Source: Streptococcus taonis (lineage in GTDB: Bacteria > Bacillota > Bacilli > Lactobacillales > Streptococcaceae). Taken from it: a stretch of DNA of 64,000 bases. Positions within the stretch are counted from its first letter, which is position 1. The number at the start of each line of letters is the position of its first letter. Under the pieces are notes generated by a model. It ran no database searches. It saw only the letters and a list, made by a program, of their open reading frames with translations, and was not told the DNA's origin. Location: assembly GCF_029948085.1 (NCBI RefSeq), contig NZ_JARZZP010000003.1:1-64000 (forward strand), in the 5' to 3' direction. Below, in pieces: positions 48,752 to 59,300 of the stretch. A program made the position numbers and the translations under genes.

Positions 48752-49571
48752 CAATGACAACCATCCTATCTTGGCCAAATTGATCTTTCAGAGTTCGAAC
48801 TCGCTTCTCGGGAAAATTTTCCTTAAAGAGAGCAGGTACACTTTGTCCTTGTTTGTAGCCAATTTCAAGATAAATCTTACCACCATCATTTAGAAAGTCC
48901 TTTGATTCTTCCGCAATTCTGCGATAGATCGCTAGACCATCCTCATCTGCAAAGAGGGCTAAATGTGGCTCTGAATGGAGAACATTCAAACCTACTTCTG
49001 CCTCATCTACTCGAGATATGTAAGGTGGATTGGATACAATTATATCATATTTTGAAGAAATTTCGGAAAAACAGTCAGATTTAATAAAGGATAATGTTAG
49101 ACCTTGTTTATTAGCGTTTTCCATCGCCAGATCCAAAGCATCTTGAGAAATATCGGCAGCTGTGATTGTCCAATCAGGTCTATTTTTAGCTAAGGCAAGA
49201 GCAATAGCACCACTCCCTGTTCCAATATCCAGAACTTTAAGATTTTCCTTTGGATTCTCAGCCAGGGTGAGCTCCACTAGTTCTTCTGTCTCTGGTCGAG
49301 GAATCAAGACCCGCTCATCTACTTTTAACTTCATCCCAAAGAATTCAGCATGACCGATAATATACTGGGCGGGTATATGATTTGCCAATTTCCTGTAAAT
49401 GTCCTCTATAAGCTGTAACTCTTCATCTGTTACCTCTCGCTGGAGAGCAAAGACAAAGTCTGTAAAAGATAGATTTTTCAGGCTACGATAGACAAAGGAG
49501 AGGCTTTCTGCTTCCTCTCCTTGTGCTATCAACTTTTCCTCAAAATCCTTAAAAATTTGAGCTAATTTCAT
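48744..49571 (-). CDS. prmC: Release factor glutamine methyltransferase
   Basis: PrmC methylates the GGQ glutamine of RF1 and RF2. The 275-residue protein has SAM motif LDIGTGSGAIALAL (about 116-129) and the glutamine-binding VSNPPYI (about 182-188). It shares one base with the prfA stop, so it is coupled to its own substrate gene. Confidence 0.96.
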   Translation of the reverse strand: MKLAQIFKDFEEKLIAQGEEAESLSFVYRSLKNLSFTDFVFALQREVTDEELQLIEDIYRKLANHIPAQYIIGHAEFFGMKLKVDERVLIPRPETEELVELTLAENPKENLKVLDIGTGSGAIALALAKNRPDWTITAADISQDALDLAMENANKQGLTLSFIKSDCFSEISSKYDIIVSNPPYISRVDEAEVGLNVLHSEPHLALFADEDGLAIYRRIAEESKDFLNDGGKIYLEIGYKQGQSVPALFKENFPEKRVRTLKDQFGQDRMVVIDD

Positions 49572-50650
49572 TATTTGTTTAATTCTTCCAATTTTTGAGT
49601 TTGGTCGTAAAGAACCAAGGCGTCCACAACTTCATCTAGTTTACCAGACAAAATCGTATCTAGTTTTTGAAGAGTCAAGCCAATACGGTGGTCGGTAACA
49701 CGGTTTTGTGGGAAGTTATAAGTACGGATACGTTCTGAACGGTCACCAGTACCGATAGTAGACTTACGCTCTGCGTCTTGCTCGTCTTGAGCAATCTGTG
49801 CAAAGTGGTCAGCAACACGCGCACGGATAATCTTCATAGCCTTCTCACGGTTCTTTTGCTGAGTACGTTCTTCCTGCATTTCAACCTTGATATTGGTTGG
49901 CAAGTGAACAATACGAACGGCAGTCGCAACCTTGTTGACGTTCTGTCCACCAGCTCCAGATGCGTGGTAAATATCCACACGAAGGTCTTTTGGATCAATG
50001 TCGTACTCTACTTCTTCCACTTCAGGCATGACAAGGACAGTCGCTGTCGAGGTATGGACACGCCCTTGACTTTCTGTCACAGGGACACGCTGTACACGGT
50101 GAGCACCTGATTCATACTTAAGTTTAGAGTAAACTGACTGACCAGAAACCATAGCAACCACTTCTTTGAAACCACCGACACCGTTCATAGATGCTTCCAT
50201 GACTTCAAAGCGCCAGCCTTGAGCTTCAGCATATTTTTGGTACATAGTTAGCAAATCGCCAGCAAAGAGGGCTGCTTCATCACCACCTGCAGCTCCACGG
50301 ATTTCAAGGATGATATTCTTGTCATCGTTTGGATCTTTAGGAAGAAGCAAGATCTTCAGTTTTTCTTCGTACTCTTCTTTTTCAGCCTTAGCATCTTTCA
50401 ATTCTTGCTTGGCCATTTCTTCCAAGTCAGCATCTCCGCCTGATTCTTTAATCATTTCCTCAGCATCGACGATGTTTTGAAGAACTTGTTTGTATTCACG
50501 GTAAGCTGTGACGGTATCACGAGTAGAAGCTTCTTCTTTTGAGAGCTCCATGAAACGCTTGGTGTCTGAAACGACATCCGGGTCACTCAGCAATTCTCCC
50601 AACTCTTCATAACGGTCTTCTACAGCTTGTAGTTGATCATAGATATTCAT
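49571..50650 (-). CDS. prfA: Peptide chain release factor 1
   Basis: RF1 terminates translation at UAA and UAG. The 359-residue protein has the catalytic GAGGQNVNK (GGQ near 231-233), the PxT-type anticodon motif region [18 protein letters not shown] and the [18 protein letters not shown] segment. The start has AAGGAG upstream. Confidence 0.98.
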   Translation of the reverse strand: MNIYDQLQAVEDRYEELGELLSDPDVVSDTKRFMELSKEEASTRDTVTAYREYKQVLQNIVDAEEMIKESGGDADLEEMAKQELKDAKAEKEEYEEKLKILLLPKDPNDDKNIILEIRGAAGGDEAALFAGDLLTMYQKYAEAQGWRFEVMEASMNGVGGFKEVVAMVSGQSVYSKLKYESGAHRVQRVPVTESQGRVHTSTATVLVMPEVEEVEYDIDPKDLRVDIYHASGAGGQNVNKVATAVRIVHLPTNIKVEMQEERTQQKNREKAMKIIRARVADHFAQIAQDEQDAERKSTIGTGDRSERIRTYNFPQNRVTDHRIGLTLQKLDTILSGKLDEVVDALVLYDQTQKLEELNK

Positions 50651-50659
50651 TTTTTCTCC

Positions 50660-51139
50660 TTATTTCTCAATTGTTAAATCGTATATTGCTACTACTTCGT
50701 TCTCAAATATTTCCCCAGTTTCTTTAAATCCATAACTGAGGTAACAAGATCTTGCATGTTCATTTTCTGGTTCATAAGACAACCAAAGTTTATTGGATAA
50801 ACCTGCTGGCGCTGTCCGAACATAGTCTAGCACCTTATCCATAATTGGTTTAAAGTATCCTTGATCTTGAAAATGCTTATCAATCATGAAACGAAATAGT
50901 AAATAATTTCCATTACTAATTCCGATTTTTTTATCATATACTAACATCACAAAACCTATGATTGCATCATTATCGTAAACTGCCAATGGAGCTACAAAAT
51001 CTCCATTTTTTGTGTAGACATATGCTTCAGCTAAACTAATTGCGTTAGTAGCAATAAATTGTTTTTGATATTCTTTAACATCCAAATTCAGAACATCAAA
51101 ATAATTTTCCATTGTAACATCTCTTAGTTCAATTGTCAT
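50660..51139 (-). CDS. GNAT N-acetyltransferase
   Basis: The 159-residue GNAT protein begins [19 protein letters not shown], with [16 protein letters not shown] in the core, [13 protein letters not shown] as the acetyl-CoA loop and [13 protein letters not shown] near the end. Its start overlaps the tdk stop by 11 bases. Streptococcal homologues lie between tdk and prfA. Substrate unknown; polyamine-type acetyltransferases of this class are possible. Confidence 0.85.
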   Translation of the reverse strand: MTIELRDVTMENYFDVLNLDVKEYQKQFIATNAISLAEAYVYTKNGDFVAPLAVYDNDAIIGFVMLVYDKKIGISNGNYLLFRFMIDKHFQDQGYFKPIMDKVLDYVRTAPAGLSNKLWLSYEPENEHARSCYLSYGFKETGEIFENEVVAIYDLTIEK

Positions 51140-51728
51140 AGTCTTGTTCCTTTTTGGATATTATCAGTGGTGCAAAATAATGTTTACGGCAAACCGAGAT
51201 ATAGGTTTCATTGCCACCTATCTGGATTTGCTCACCATCATAGACTGGCAATCCGTCCTGCGTACGCAAGACCATGGTCGCTTTTTTCTTGCAATACTGG
51301 CAGATGGTCTTGATTTCATCAATCTTATCTGCTAAAAGCAAGAGGTGTTTAGAACCTTCAAATAGCTCATTGCGAAAGTCATTTTTTAAACCAAATGCCA
51401 TAACAGGTATGTCTAACTCATCAACAACACGAGCTAAGTCGTAAACATGGTGACGCTTTAAAAACTGGGCTTCATCGACAAGTACACAGTAAGGCTTTTC
51501 AGGTAAATCTCGGATGAACCCAAAGATATCCGTCGTTTCCTCAATAGCAACTGCTGGTCTTTTCATCCCAATTCGACTTGAAACATAGCCAACACCGTCA
51601 CGCGTATCCAGAGCCGAAGTCATAATCACAACTCCCTTTCCTTGCTCCTCATAGTTATAGGCTACCTTAAGAATCTCAATCGTCTTGCCTGAGTTCATGG
51701 TCCCATAACGATAATACAACTGTGCCAT
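51129..51728 (-). CDS. tdk: Thymidine kinase
   Basis: Tdk salvages thymidine to dTMP. The 199-residue type II enzyme has the P-loop GTMNSGKT (about 9-16), the Walker-B LVDEAQFL (about 83-90), a zinc-site pair CQYC and CRKH, and the substrate lasso region near GGNETYISV. It is the first gene of the tdk-prfA-glyA transcript. Confidence 0.97.
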   Translation of the reverse strand: MAQLYYRYGTMNSGKTIEILKVAYNYEEQGKGVVIMTSALDTRDGVGYVSSRIGMKRPAVAIEETTDIFGFIRDLPEKPYCVLVDEAQFLKRHHVYDLARVVDELDIPVMAFGLKNDFRNELFEGSKHLLLLADKIDEIKTICQYCKKKATMVLRTQDGLPVYDGEQIQIGGNETYISVCRKHYFAPLIISKKEQDYDN

Positions 51729-51769
51729 GCTTCTATTTCACGTCCATTTCTAAATTTTTGCTACATTCT

Positions 51770-51798
51770 AGTATACCATATTTTCTCAAAGCTTTAAA
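51770..51798 (-). promoter_or_regulatory. Promoter of the tdk operon
   Basis: Minus-strand TATACT (51770-51775) is preceded by TGG, giving an extended -10; TTTAAA lies 17 bases upstream (51793-51798). The start codon is 41 bases downstream. Confidence 0.65.
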
Positions 51799-51851
51799 CG
51801 ACAAATTGTGGTAAAATAGAAGAAATCAAATAACTAGTGGAGGACGCAATT

Positions 51852-52034
51852 ATGCCATTTGTACGCATCGATTTATTTGAAGGACGCACGTTAGAGCAAA
51901 AGAAAGCCCTAGCCAAGGAAGTAACGGAAGCTGTGGTTCGCAACACTGGTGCACCTCAATCTGCTGTTCATGTCATTATCAACGATATGCCTGAAGGAAC
52001 CTATTTCCCACAAGGCGAAATGCGCACTAAGTAA
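51852..52034 (+). CDS. 4-oxalocrotonate tautomerase family protein
   Basis: The 60-residue product begins MPFVRIDLFEGRTLEQKKAL. After Met removal, Pro1 is the catalytic base of the family. The ATG at 51852 is chosen because GGAGGA precedes it and because the family requires Met-Pro. It is transcribed divergently from tdk. Physiological substrate unknown. Confidence 0.9.
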   Translation: MPFVRIDLFEGRTLEQKKALAKEVTEAVVRNTGAPQSAVHVIINDMPEGTYFPQGEMRTK

Positions 52035-52066
52035 AGCTTAAGCAATCTGCTTAGGCTTTTCTTTCT
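52035..52066 (+). terminator. Terminator of the tautomerase gene
   Basis: The stem built on cttaagc / gcttag with a short loop at 52037-52055 is followed by gcttttctttc. It lies directly after the stop codon. Confidence 0.65.
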
Positions 52067-52156
52067 AAGTGGCATTCGTTGAATAAAACATTATATTTTG
52101 TTACAATTTTAAGAGATATTAGTCAATACAAACAAATAAACTATAAAGGAATTGAA

Positions 52157-53530
52157 ATGATTACACGGGAATTTGATACCATCGCAGCAATCTCCACTCC
52201 ACTAGGTGAAGGGGCTATTGGGATTGTTCGTTTAAGCGGAACAGATAGCTTTGCTATCGCCCAGAAAATCTTTAAAGGCAAGGACTTGAGTAAGGTTGCT
52301 AGCCACACTCTTAACTACGGTCATATTGTTGATCCTGTGACAGGGAAAGTCATGGATGAGGTCATGGTTGGAGCTATGAAATCTCCAAAGACCTTCACTC
52401 GTGAAGACATTATCGAGATCAATACCCACGGTGGAATCGCCGTAACCAATGAAATTCTCCAACTGGCTATCCGCGAAGGTGCTCGTATGGCAGAGCCTGG
52501 TGAGTTTACTAAGCGTGCTTTCCTGAACGGTCGTGTCGACTTGACACAGGCCGAAGCTGTTATGGATATTATTCGTGCCAAGACGGATAAGGCCATGAAT
52601 ATTGCAGTCAAGCAACTAGACGGTTCTCTATCAGACTTGATTAACAATACTCGTCAAGAAATCCTCAATACACTAGCACAAGTAGAGGTTAATATCGACT
52701 ATCCTGAGTATGACGATGTGGAAGAAGCCACTACTGCTGTTGTCCGAGAGAAGACATTGGAATTTGAGCAATTACTAACCAATCTCCTTAGAACAGCTCG
52801 TCGTGGTAAAATCCTACGTGAAGGGATTTCAACGGCTATCATTGGTCGTCCCAACGTTGGGAAATCCAGTCTACTCAACAACCTCCTACGTGAAGACAAG
52901 GCTATTGTAACGGATATTGCAGGTACTACCCGAGATGTCATCGAAGAATACGTCAACATCAATGGTGTACCACTTAAGTTGATTGATACTGCGGGTATCC
53001 GTGAAACAGATGACATCGTCGAACAAATCGGTGTCGAGCGCTCCAAAAAAGCTCTCAAGGAAGCTGACTTGGTACTACTTGTCTTAAACGCCAGTGAACC
53101 TCTAACTACCCAAGACCGACAACTTCTTGAAATCAGTCAAGATACCAATCGAATCATTCTTCTCAACAAAACTGACCTGCCAGAAGCGATTGAAACTTCT
53201 GAACTTCCAGATGATGTCATTCGTATTTCAGTCCTTAAAAATCAAAACATTGATAAGATTGAAGATAGAATCAACAACCTTTTCTTTGAGAATGCTGGGT
53301 TGGTTGAGCAAGATGCTACCTACCTATCCAACGCTCGTCATATTTCCTTGATTGAGAAGGCTGTTGAAAGCCTACAAGCTGTTAACGAAGGTCTTGAGCT
53401 GGGCATGCCAGTTGATCTGCTTCAAGTTGATTTAACTCGAACCTGGGAAATCCTCGGAGAAATCACTGGTGATGCTGCACCAGATGAACTCATTACACAG
53501 TTGTTCAGCCAATTTTGTCTGGGTAAATAA
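52157..53530 (+). CDS. mnmE: tRNA modification GTPase MnmE
   Basis: MnmE, with MnmG, modifies the wobble uridine of certain tRNAs. From the ATG at 52157, with AAAGGA upstream, the protein has 457 residues, the standard length. The formyl-THF-binding N-terminal domain starts [19 protein letters not shown]; the G domain has [17 protein letters not shown] and NKTD; the C-terminal catalytic Cys motif is CLGK. The open frame extends 26 codons upstream, but this is not needed. Confidence 0.97.
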   Translation: MITREFDTIAAISTPLGEGAIGIVRLSGTDSFAIAQKIFKGKDLSKVASHTLNYGHIVDPVTGKVMDEVMVGAMKSPKTFTREDIIEINTHGGIAVTNEILQLAIREGARMAEPGEFTKRAFLNGRVDLTQAEAVMDIIRAKTDKAMNIAVKQLDGSLSDLINNTRQEILNTLAQVEVNIDYPEYDDVEEATTAVVREKTLEFEQLLTNLLRTARRGKILREGISTAIIGRPNVGKSSLLNNLLREDKAIVTDIAGTTRDVIEEYVNINGVPLKLIDTAGIRETDDIVEQIGVERSKKALKEADLVLLVLNASEPLTTQDRQLLEISQDTNRIILLNKTDLPEAIETSELPDDVIRISVLKNQNIDKIEDRINNLFFENAGLVEQDATYLSNARHISLIEKAVESLQAVNEGLELGMPVDLLQVDLTRTWEILGEITGDAAPDELITQLFSQFCLGK

Positions 53531-53568
53531 GAAAAAACTAGGTCAAAAAAATGCTAGTCACCTAAAAA

Positions 53569-53602
53569 GAGGTTGGGACAAAAAGATCCCGACCTCACTT
53601 TT
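53569..53602 (+). terminator. Terminator of mnmE
   Basis: A 10-bp stem gaggttggga / tcccgacctc (53569-53596) is followed by ACTTTTTATT. The same kind of stem closes pepT. Confidence 0.85.
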
Positions 53603-53617
53603 TATTATCAATCATAA

Positions 53618-53760
53618 TTTGACGCGGTAGCTGATTGAACTTTTTGTTCGTCTTTTAGACTCCAAAAAGTTCCTAATCATCCTCGCGGGGCTGGGACTAC
53701 GAAATCAAGACTTTGTCTATCGATTTCTGTCCCACCGCCTTTTCTTTCACATTCTAAGTT
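53618..53760. repeat. Intergenic inverted-repeat region with a second partial copy at 56337
   Basis: The motif tttgacgcggtagctgattg with following aactttttg at 53618-53646 recurs as tttgacacggtagctgtctg at 56337-56364. Further right, an inverted repeat pairs gctgggac.acgaaatc with gatttctgtcccac (53690-53735). No coding capacity. It resembles dispersed intergenic repeats of mitis-group streptococci. Confidence 0.6.
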
Positions 53761-53817
53761 ATATCCTACCTTAGCAGATATTGGAAACAAAACTTACCAG
53801 TTCTTTTCTATTTTCAC

Positions 53818-54912
53818 TTAGTCTTTAGGTAATTTGCCAGCTTTTTCAAGCATTTTTTTGATTAAATAAGGCATCTTGACATTTTCACGACCTTTTTTCT
53901 CAATTAATTTTTTAACAAATTCTGGCATTTGTAAGTCTTGTGATTCATCTAAAATATTCTTAGTGTCATCCGAAGGGACTAATTCATCAAAGGTTTCTTC
54001 TTCTGGGAGGAATTCTCTAAATTCTTTATGTTCATTAGCTCGGATAATATTGACCAAGGCATCAATCAAACGAGAATCTGTATTTGGCATTGGTGGACGA
54101 TGGTAGTTCACCTCCAATTCCTGACACAAGTCATGACATTCTACATCGTTGTCAAACAAGACTTCAATATGCTCACTGATAAAACTAATAGGCACAAAAA
54201 TATAATGCTCTGGATGTTCTTCCTGTTCTCTAAGATACTCCAATACATCTGGTTTAATCCAAGGAATACCAATATCACTTTCGCTCTGCCAAGTGTTGGT
54301 ATATTGTTCTGGTTTCAAGCCTAATTTCTCAGCAATTAACTTGCTATTTTCGAAAATCTGGTCGATATAGGGATCACCAAAATCCAAGGCAAAAATGGGT
54401 ACGCTGTGGGCAGAAAAGATGACTTTAAAGCTATCCTGTTTCACCTTTTCTTTTAAAATCTTAGCAATTTCAGCTGTCCAATAGTTTAATAGTGCTTCTT
54501 CTTGATACCAGTCCTTAATAACTAAAAACTGAATTTGTTTGCTTTCCAGAAACTTTTCGTACCCCATGACAGAGTAAAAAGAATAGTGTGGCTCTAAAAT
54601 CAAGCAAATACATTTTTCAATTCCATCTGCTTCCATTTGCCGAATTATATCTGAAATAAAAGGGGTTGAAAATTTATTGGCAAAATAGACACTATATTCA
54701 TTTCCTAACCTAGCTTCTACCAAGGCAACTTCTTCACGGGTAATTTTTTGAAGTGGAGTTCCTCCAATTCGAACATAATTATCATAAAGGGTTTGAATCT
54801 CGTGGTCTTGAGGTCGAACTCCTCGACGAATGTTGGTAAAAAAGTCGGCTACTCCTTCAAAGGTAATCTCTTCTGGTGAACCAAATGTCATCATTAAAAT
54901 CGCTTTTTTCAT
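53818..54912 (-). CDS. hemH: Ferrochelatase
   Basis: Ferrochelatase inserts iron into porphyrin. The 364-residue protein begins [20 protein letters not shown] and has the conserved metal-site His in FSAHSVPIF (about 168-176), then [15 protein letters not shown] and [11 protein letters not shown]. No other haem-synthesis gene is in the window, and mitis-group streptococci lack a complete pathway, so its substrate is likely a scavenged porphyrin or it acts in iron handling. It is an orphan gene converging on mnmE. Confidence 0.92.
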   Translation of the reverse strand: MKKAILMMTFGSPEEITFEGVADFFTNIRRGVRPQDHEIQTLYDNYVRIGGTPLQKITREEVALVEARLGNEYSVYFANKFSTPFISDIIRQMEADGIEKCICLILEPHYSFYSVMGYEKFLESKQIQFLVIKDWYQEEALLNYWTAEIAKILKEKVKQDSFKVIFSAHSVPIFALDFGDPYIDQIFENSKLIAEKLGLKPEQYTNTWQSESDIGIPWIKPDVLEYLREQEEHPEHYIFVPISFISEHIEVLFDNDVECHDLCQELEVNYHRPPMPNTDSRLIDALVNIIRANEHKEFREFLPEEETFDELVPSDDTKNILDESQDLQMPEFVKKLIEKKGRENVKMPYLIKKMLEKAGKLPKD

Positions 54913-54944
54913 CTCTGCATCCTTGTGATATTTTTATCTTTTTT

Positions 54945-54973
54945 ATTGTATCACTAAAGAAGCCATAAGTAAA
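54945..54973 (-). promoter_or_regulatory. Promoter of hemH
   Basis: Minus-strand TTTACT (54968-54973) and TACAAT (54945-54950) are 17 bases apart, 32 bases before the start codon. Confidence 0.7.
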
Positions 54974-55007
54974 CGATAACATAAGGATTTTATCTCCCTT
55001 CTGACTT

Positions 55008-55036
55008 TTGTTTTTCTCTTCTTTCTATGATACAAT
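55008..55036 (+). promoter_or_regulatory. Promoter of pepT
   Basis: TTGTTT (55008-55013) and TACAAT (55031-55036) are 17 bases apart, with TGA just before the -10 forming an extended -10. It diverges from the hemH promoter. Confidence 0.7.
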
Positions 55037-55065
55037 GGTTTTAAAAGAAGGAAAAAGGAGTTACG

Positions 55066-56289
55066 ATGAAATATCCAACATTGTTGGAGCGTTTTTTGAC
55101 TTATGTCAAAGTCAATACACGTTCTGACGAACATTCAACCACTACACCAAGTACCCAAAGTCAAGTAGACTTCGCAACCAATGTCCTCATCCCAGAGATG
55201 AAACGTGTTGGACTGCAAAACGTCTACTACCTTCCAAATGGTTTTGCGATTGGTACCTTGCCAGCCAATGATCCATCTTTAACACGTAAAATTGGCTTCA
55301 TCTCCCATATGGATACTGCTGACTTTAATGCCGAAGGAGTCAATCCACAGGTAATTGAAAACTACGATGGTGGTGTGATTGAACTAGGTAATTCTGGTTT
55401 CAAACTCGATCCAGCGGATTTCAAGAGCTTAGAGAAATATCCTGGCCAAACCTTAATTACTACAGATGGAACTACCCTTCTCGGGGCTGATGATAAATCT
55501 GGTATCGCTGAAATCATGACAGCTATCGAATACTTGACTGCTCATCCTGAAATTAAACACTGTGAAATCCGTGTTGGCTTCGGACCAGATGAAGAAATCG
55601 GTGTCGGTGCCAATAAATTTGATGCAGAAGATTTCGATGTCAACTTTGCTTATACAGTTGACGGTGGACCTCTTGGTGAATTGCAATACGAAACCTTCTC
55701 TGCTGCAGGTGCAGAACTTCACTTCCAAGGTCGTAATGTTCACCCAGGAACAGCTAAAGGGCAAATGGTTAATGCTCTCCAATTAGCCATTAACTTCCAC
55801 AATCAACTTCCTGCAACCGACCGTCCAGAGTTGACTGAGGGTTACCAAGGTTTCTACCACCTCATGGATGTAACAGGTACTGTTGAGGAAGCGCGTGCCA
55901 GTTATATTATCCGTGACTTCGAAAAAGAAAACTTTGAAGCGCGTAAAGCTGCTATGCAAGCTATCGCTGATAAGATGAACCAAGAACTTGGTAGTGATCG
56001 TGTTACTTTAACTTTGACAGACCAGTACTACAACATGAAAGAAGTCATTGAAAAGGATATGACACCAGTAACCATTGCTAAAGCGGTAATGGAAGACCTT
56101 GTTATCACACCTATTATCGAACCTATCCGTGGTGGAACTGACGGATCTAAGATTTCCTTTATGGGAATTCCAACGCCAAATATCTTCGCTGGTGGCGAGA
56201 ATATGCATGGTCGTTTTGAATACGTTAGCCTTCAAACTATGGAGCGTGCTGTTGACACTATTATTGGAATTGTAGCTTATAAAGACTAA
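55066..56289 (+). CDS. pepT: Peptidase T (aminotripeptidase)
   Basis: PepT removes the N-terminal residue from tripeptides in the cytosol. The 407-residue M20B metallopeptidase has [11 protein letters not shown] (zinc His, about 75-85), [12 protein letters not shown] and [11 protein letters not shown] (catalytic Glu pair, about 172-182). AAAGGAG precedes the ATG. Confidence 0.97.
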   Translation: MKYPTLLERFLTYVKVNTRSDEHSTTTPSTQSQVDFATNVLIPEMKRVGLQNVYYLPNGFAIGTLPANDPSLTRKIGFISHMDTADFNAEGVNPQVIENYDGGVIELGNSGFKLDPADFKSLEKYPGQTLITTDGTTLLGADDKSGIAEIMTAIEYLTAHPEIKHCEIRVGFGPDEEIGVGANKFDAEDFDVNFAYTVDGGPLGELQYETFSAAGAELHFQGRNVHPGTAKGQMVNALQLAINFHNQLPATDRPELTEGYQGFYHLMDVTGTVEEARASYIIRDFEKENFEARKAAMQAIADKMNQELGSDRVTLTLTDQYYNMKEVIEKDMTPVTIAKAVMEDLVITPIIEPIRGGTDGSKISFMGIPTPNIFAGGENMHGRFEYVSLQTMERAVDTIIGIVAYKD

Positions 56290-56290
56290 A

Positions 56291-56322
56291 GAGATCGGGA
56301 AAAAATTCCCGACCTCTTTTTT
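56291..56322 (+). terminator. Terminator of pepT
   Basis: The stem gagatcggga / tcccgacctc (56291-56316) with an AAAAAT loop is followed by TTTTTTAT. It may also serve the converging pht gene, which ends at 56366. Confidence 0.85.
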
Positions 56323-56365
56323 ATCAGCAGCCTACTTTTGACACGGTAGCTGTCTGAACTTTTTA

Positions 56366-59300
56366 TTATTCTGCTACTTTTTCTCTTGTTTCTGGAGAGC
56401 TAGTTGCAGGAGTTAAGTTTGACTCAGCTTGTTTATCGTTTGTTTCTGTATTGGCTGTTTCCGTGCTAGCTTCAGCTGGCTTTACTTTGGATTGAAATTC
56501 TTGGTTTAACAAAACGATTTCTTGAGCAAGAGCCAAAAGAGCTTGCTTGTCTTTGCTTGCGGCACTAAGCTTATCAAATAAGGCGTCCACTTTTTCAAAG
56601 TCAGCATCAGACCCATTATTCATTTCTAAATAAGTATGAAGGGCAATGACACCATTATAAAGTTTTTGGTAGAGAACTAAAACCTCTGGGTCTTGTTTGA
56701 CATTCTCACGTTCATTCTGAATGGTTAGTGAAATACGTTTCAGAAGATCTTGGACTTGCGTATTTAATTCATCAAGGTCTGCGTCATCTTTATCTAGAGC
56801 AGCTTTCAGATTTTTAACTTCGTCAGCAAGTGAAGCTTTAACTCCCTCTTCTTTGACTTGAGCCACTAATTCTTCAGCTTTTGTTAAAAGTTCTTCTACT
56901 TGACCTTTTCGAACATGATTGCTTTGTTCCTCAGGTTGAATATCATCAAACAAACCTTTCAAAAATTCATAGACTGCCGTTTTGGCACTATGACCATCCA
57001 CTTTTTCAGTGTCTAGGATCGTTTCAGAAGGTTTATGAGCAACTGATTCATTCCTCACTGCTTCTTCTACCTCTAATTTTGTTTGATAGATTTCAGGGAA
57101 GAGTTTGTTCAAGTCAGTTGCCTTAAGGAAAGATTGTGACTGATAAAGAGTCCAAGTTAAGTTAGCAACTTTATTTCTAAGAGTGTCATTTAAACGACCA
57201 TCTGACAGATGTTGATAGAAATACTTAATGTATTCGACTGTCGTAACACCAGTACGATCATTAAAATCTTGCAGAGCTTGTAGTTTAGCTTCAACTGCAT
57301 CTAAACCAGCCTCATCTTGAGCCAATTTATTTTCTTGGAGTTGAGCCAATAGATCCTTTTTAGGAAGTCCATAAGCATCCGTATCCAAGGTATTAATCTT
57401 ATCTACTAAAGCTTGATATTTCTTGTCTAAAGGACTGATTTCTGTTGGTTTTACACTAGAGTCAACGTGGATATACTGCTTGTCAAAGAGATCTAAAGCA
57501 GCCAGATAACCAGCTGTTGAGTTGGTTGAGAGCTTCTTCATATTTTCAGAGAATTGTCCCAAGGCAAGCTCAATTTGTCTTTGTAAAATTGGTTTATCTT
57601 TATAGACTTCACGACTTTCTGCTAGAAGTTGATCAACCTTATTTTGAACAGTAGCTTCATCAAAAGCACCAGGTTGGTAAGTTGACTGTAATGCTGGAAT
57701 TTTGTTTTTCAAAGCGACTTCATAACCTTTAGTTTGAACCTTAATGTAGTGATTATGGTCTCCATGAGGAATGACGAAGCTACCATTTTCAACCTGCAAA
57801 CTATAAGGAGAAACGCCATCACGTAAAGCAGTTGTGTAGAGTTCGTTTAGGAAATCAAGCTCTGCATCTCCTGTTTGGAGAGGAATACGAACATGTTCCT
57901 TTCGAACTGCATAAGGGTGAATGTGAGTTGGGTCATAAGCCTGGTCTGGATTTCCAAATACAAAGAATCCATTTGAGATACGAATCGCTTCAAGCGGAAC
58001 ACCATATGTTGTAGAGATATAAGCTATCTTTTCTTCATCGCTGGCATCTCGAGAGAAAGCTTCCACATCTTTTGCAAGTGGTTTAACAGGTTCTACCTGA
58101 TGATGTTCCTTCAAGTGCTCCTGAGCAGCCTTAATCTGCTCTGTTGATAAATCCTTTTTAAAGAAATAGTGATTGTGATCTCCATGTGAAACGACAAAAC
58201 CTTCCTCATCTTCACTTATCACTCGATCAGCATCGAATCCGTGATCGTGGTCTTCACCATGGTGGTGATCATGCCCGTCTTCATCATGGTGCTCATCTGA
58301 TGGATTAGGTTTAACTTCGGTTTTACCTTTCAAGTGTTCCTGAGCTTCTTTAATCTGTTGAGCCGTCAAATCTTTCTTGTAAAAATAATGATTGTGGTCC
58401 CCATGAGAAACGATAAAACCTTGCTCATCTTCACTTATAACACGATTAGTATCGAATCCGTGATCGTGGGGATTGTCATGATTGTGGTCATGGTCATGGC
58501 CTTGTCCTTCTCCTTCCTGACCATGATGACCCGGCTCTTCTTGGTCGTGTCCATGGTGGTCATGATCATGATTCTCTCCATCTTCATGGTCATGGTTGTA
58601 CTCATGATCTTCACTAGGTTTACTTGGAGTTTCTACAGGATTTGATGGTGTTACAAGACCTGAAAGTGGCATCAAACGAGCAATCTTTTGTTCCAAAGCA
58701 GACATACTACTATAGGGAATGAAATGGTAGTGATTACCGTGTGGAATGGCCACCCCTGATGGTGTACGACTGGTAATTTTAGCTGGGTCAAATACCAAAC
58801 CATCAGATTCTCGATAGCGTTGACTAACTGGTAAAGCATATAACTGAGCAAGAAGACTTTGAAGGTCGTCCGCTTGAGCTACTGGTTTGTTTGTAGCTGA
58901 GTTATCTGCTTGAGGACTTGGTTCGACACTTGGATTCGGTTTATAGTCCGTCACACTCGGTTGACTTCTCCTGCCAGCCAGATAGGCTTGTGCAGCAGCC
59001 AACTCGCTTGAGGAAAGTGCACCCTTTGGAACGTAGTGATAATGTCCACCGTGAGGAACGATATAGGCATCACCTGTATCTTCAATGATATCTGCAACAT
59101 TAAAGACATAACCATCATCCGTTGTATATCGGCCTTGAGCTCGTGCAGCAAGGACTTCCTTAGTTTCATTTCCTCTGTCTGATGTGCCTTCCCGTTTCTG
59201 ACGCTCAATTTGGTCTTTGGTACGAACATTATCTGCATGGCTAGCATCTTTTAGATAGACATAGTATTTGCCATCAACTTTGATGATATAGCCACCTTTA

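Noticed and set aside
48149-48778. Upstream start for sua5 (MAKIGWLSLMIEK)
   Set aside because: It would extend the overlap with prmC; the ATG at 48751 gives the normal family N-terminus.
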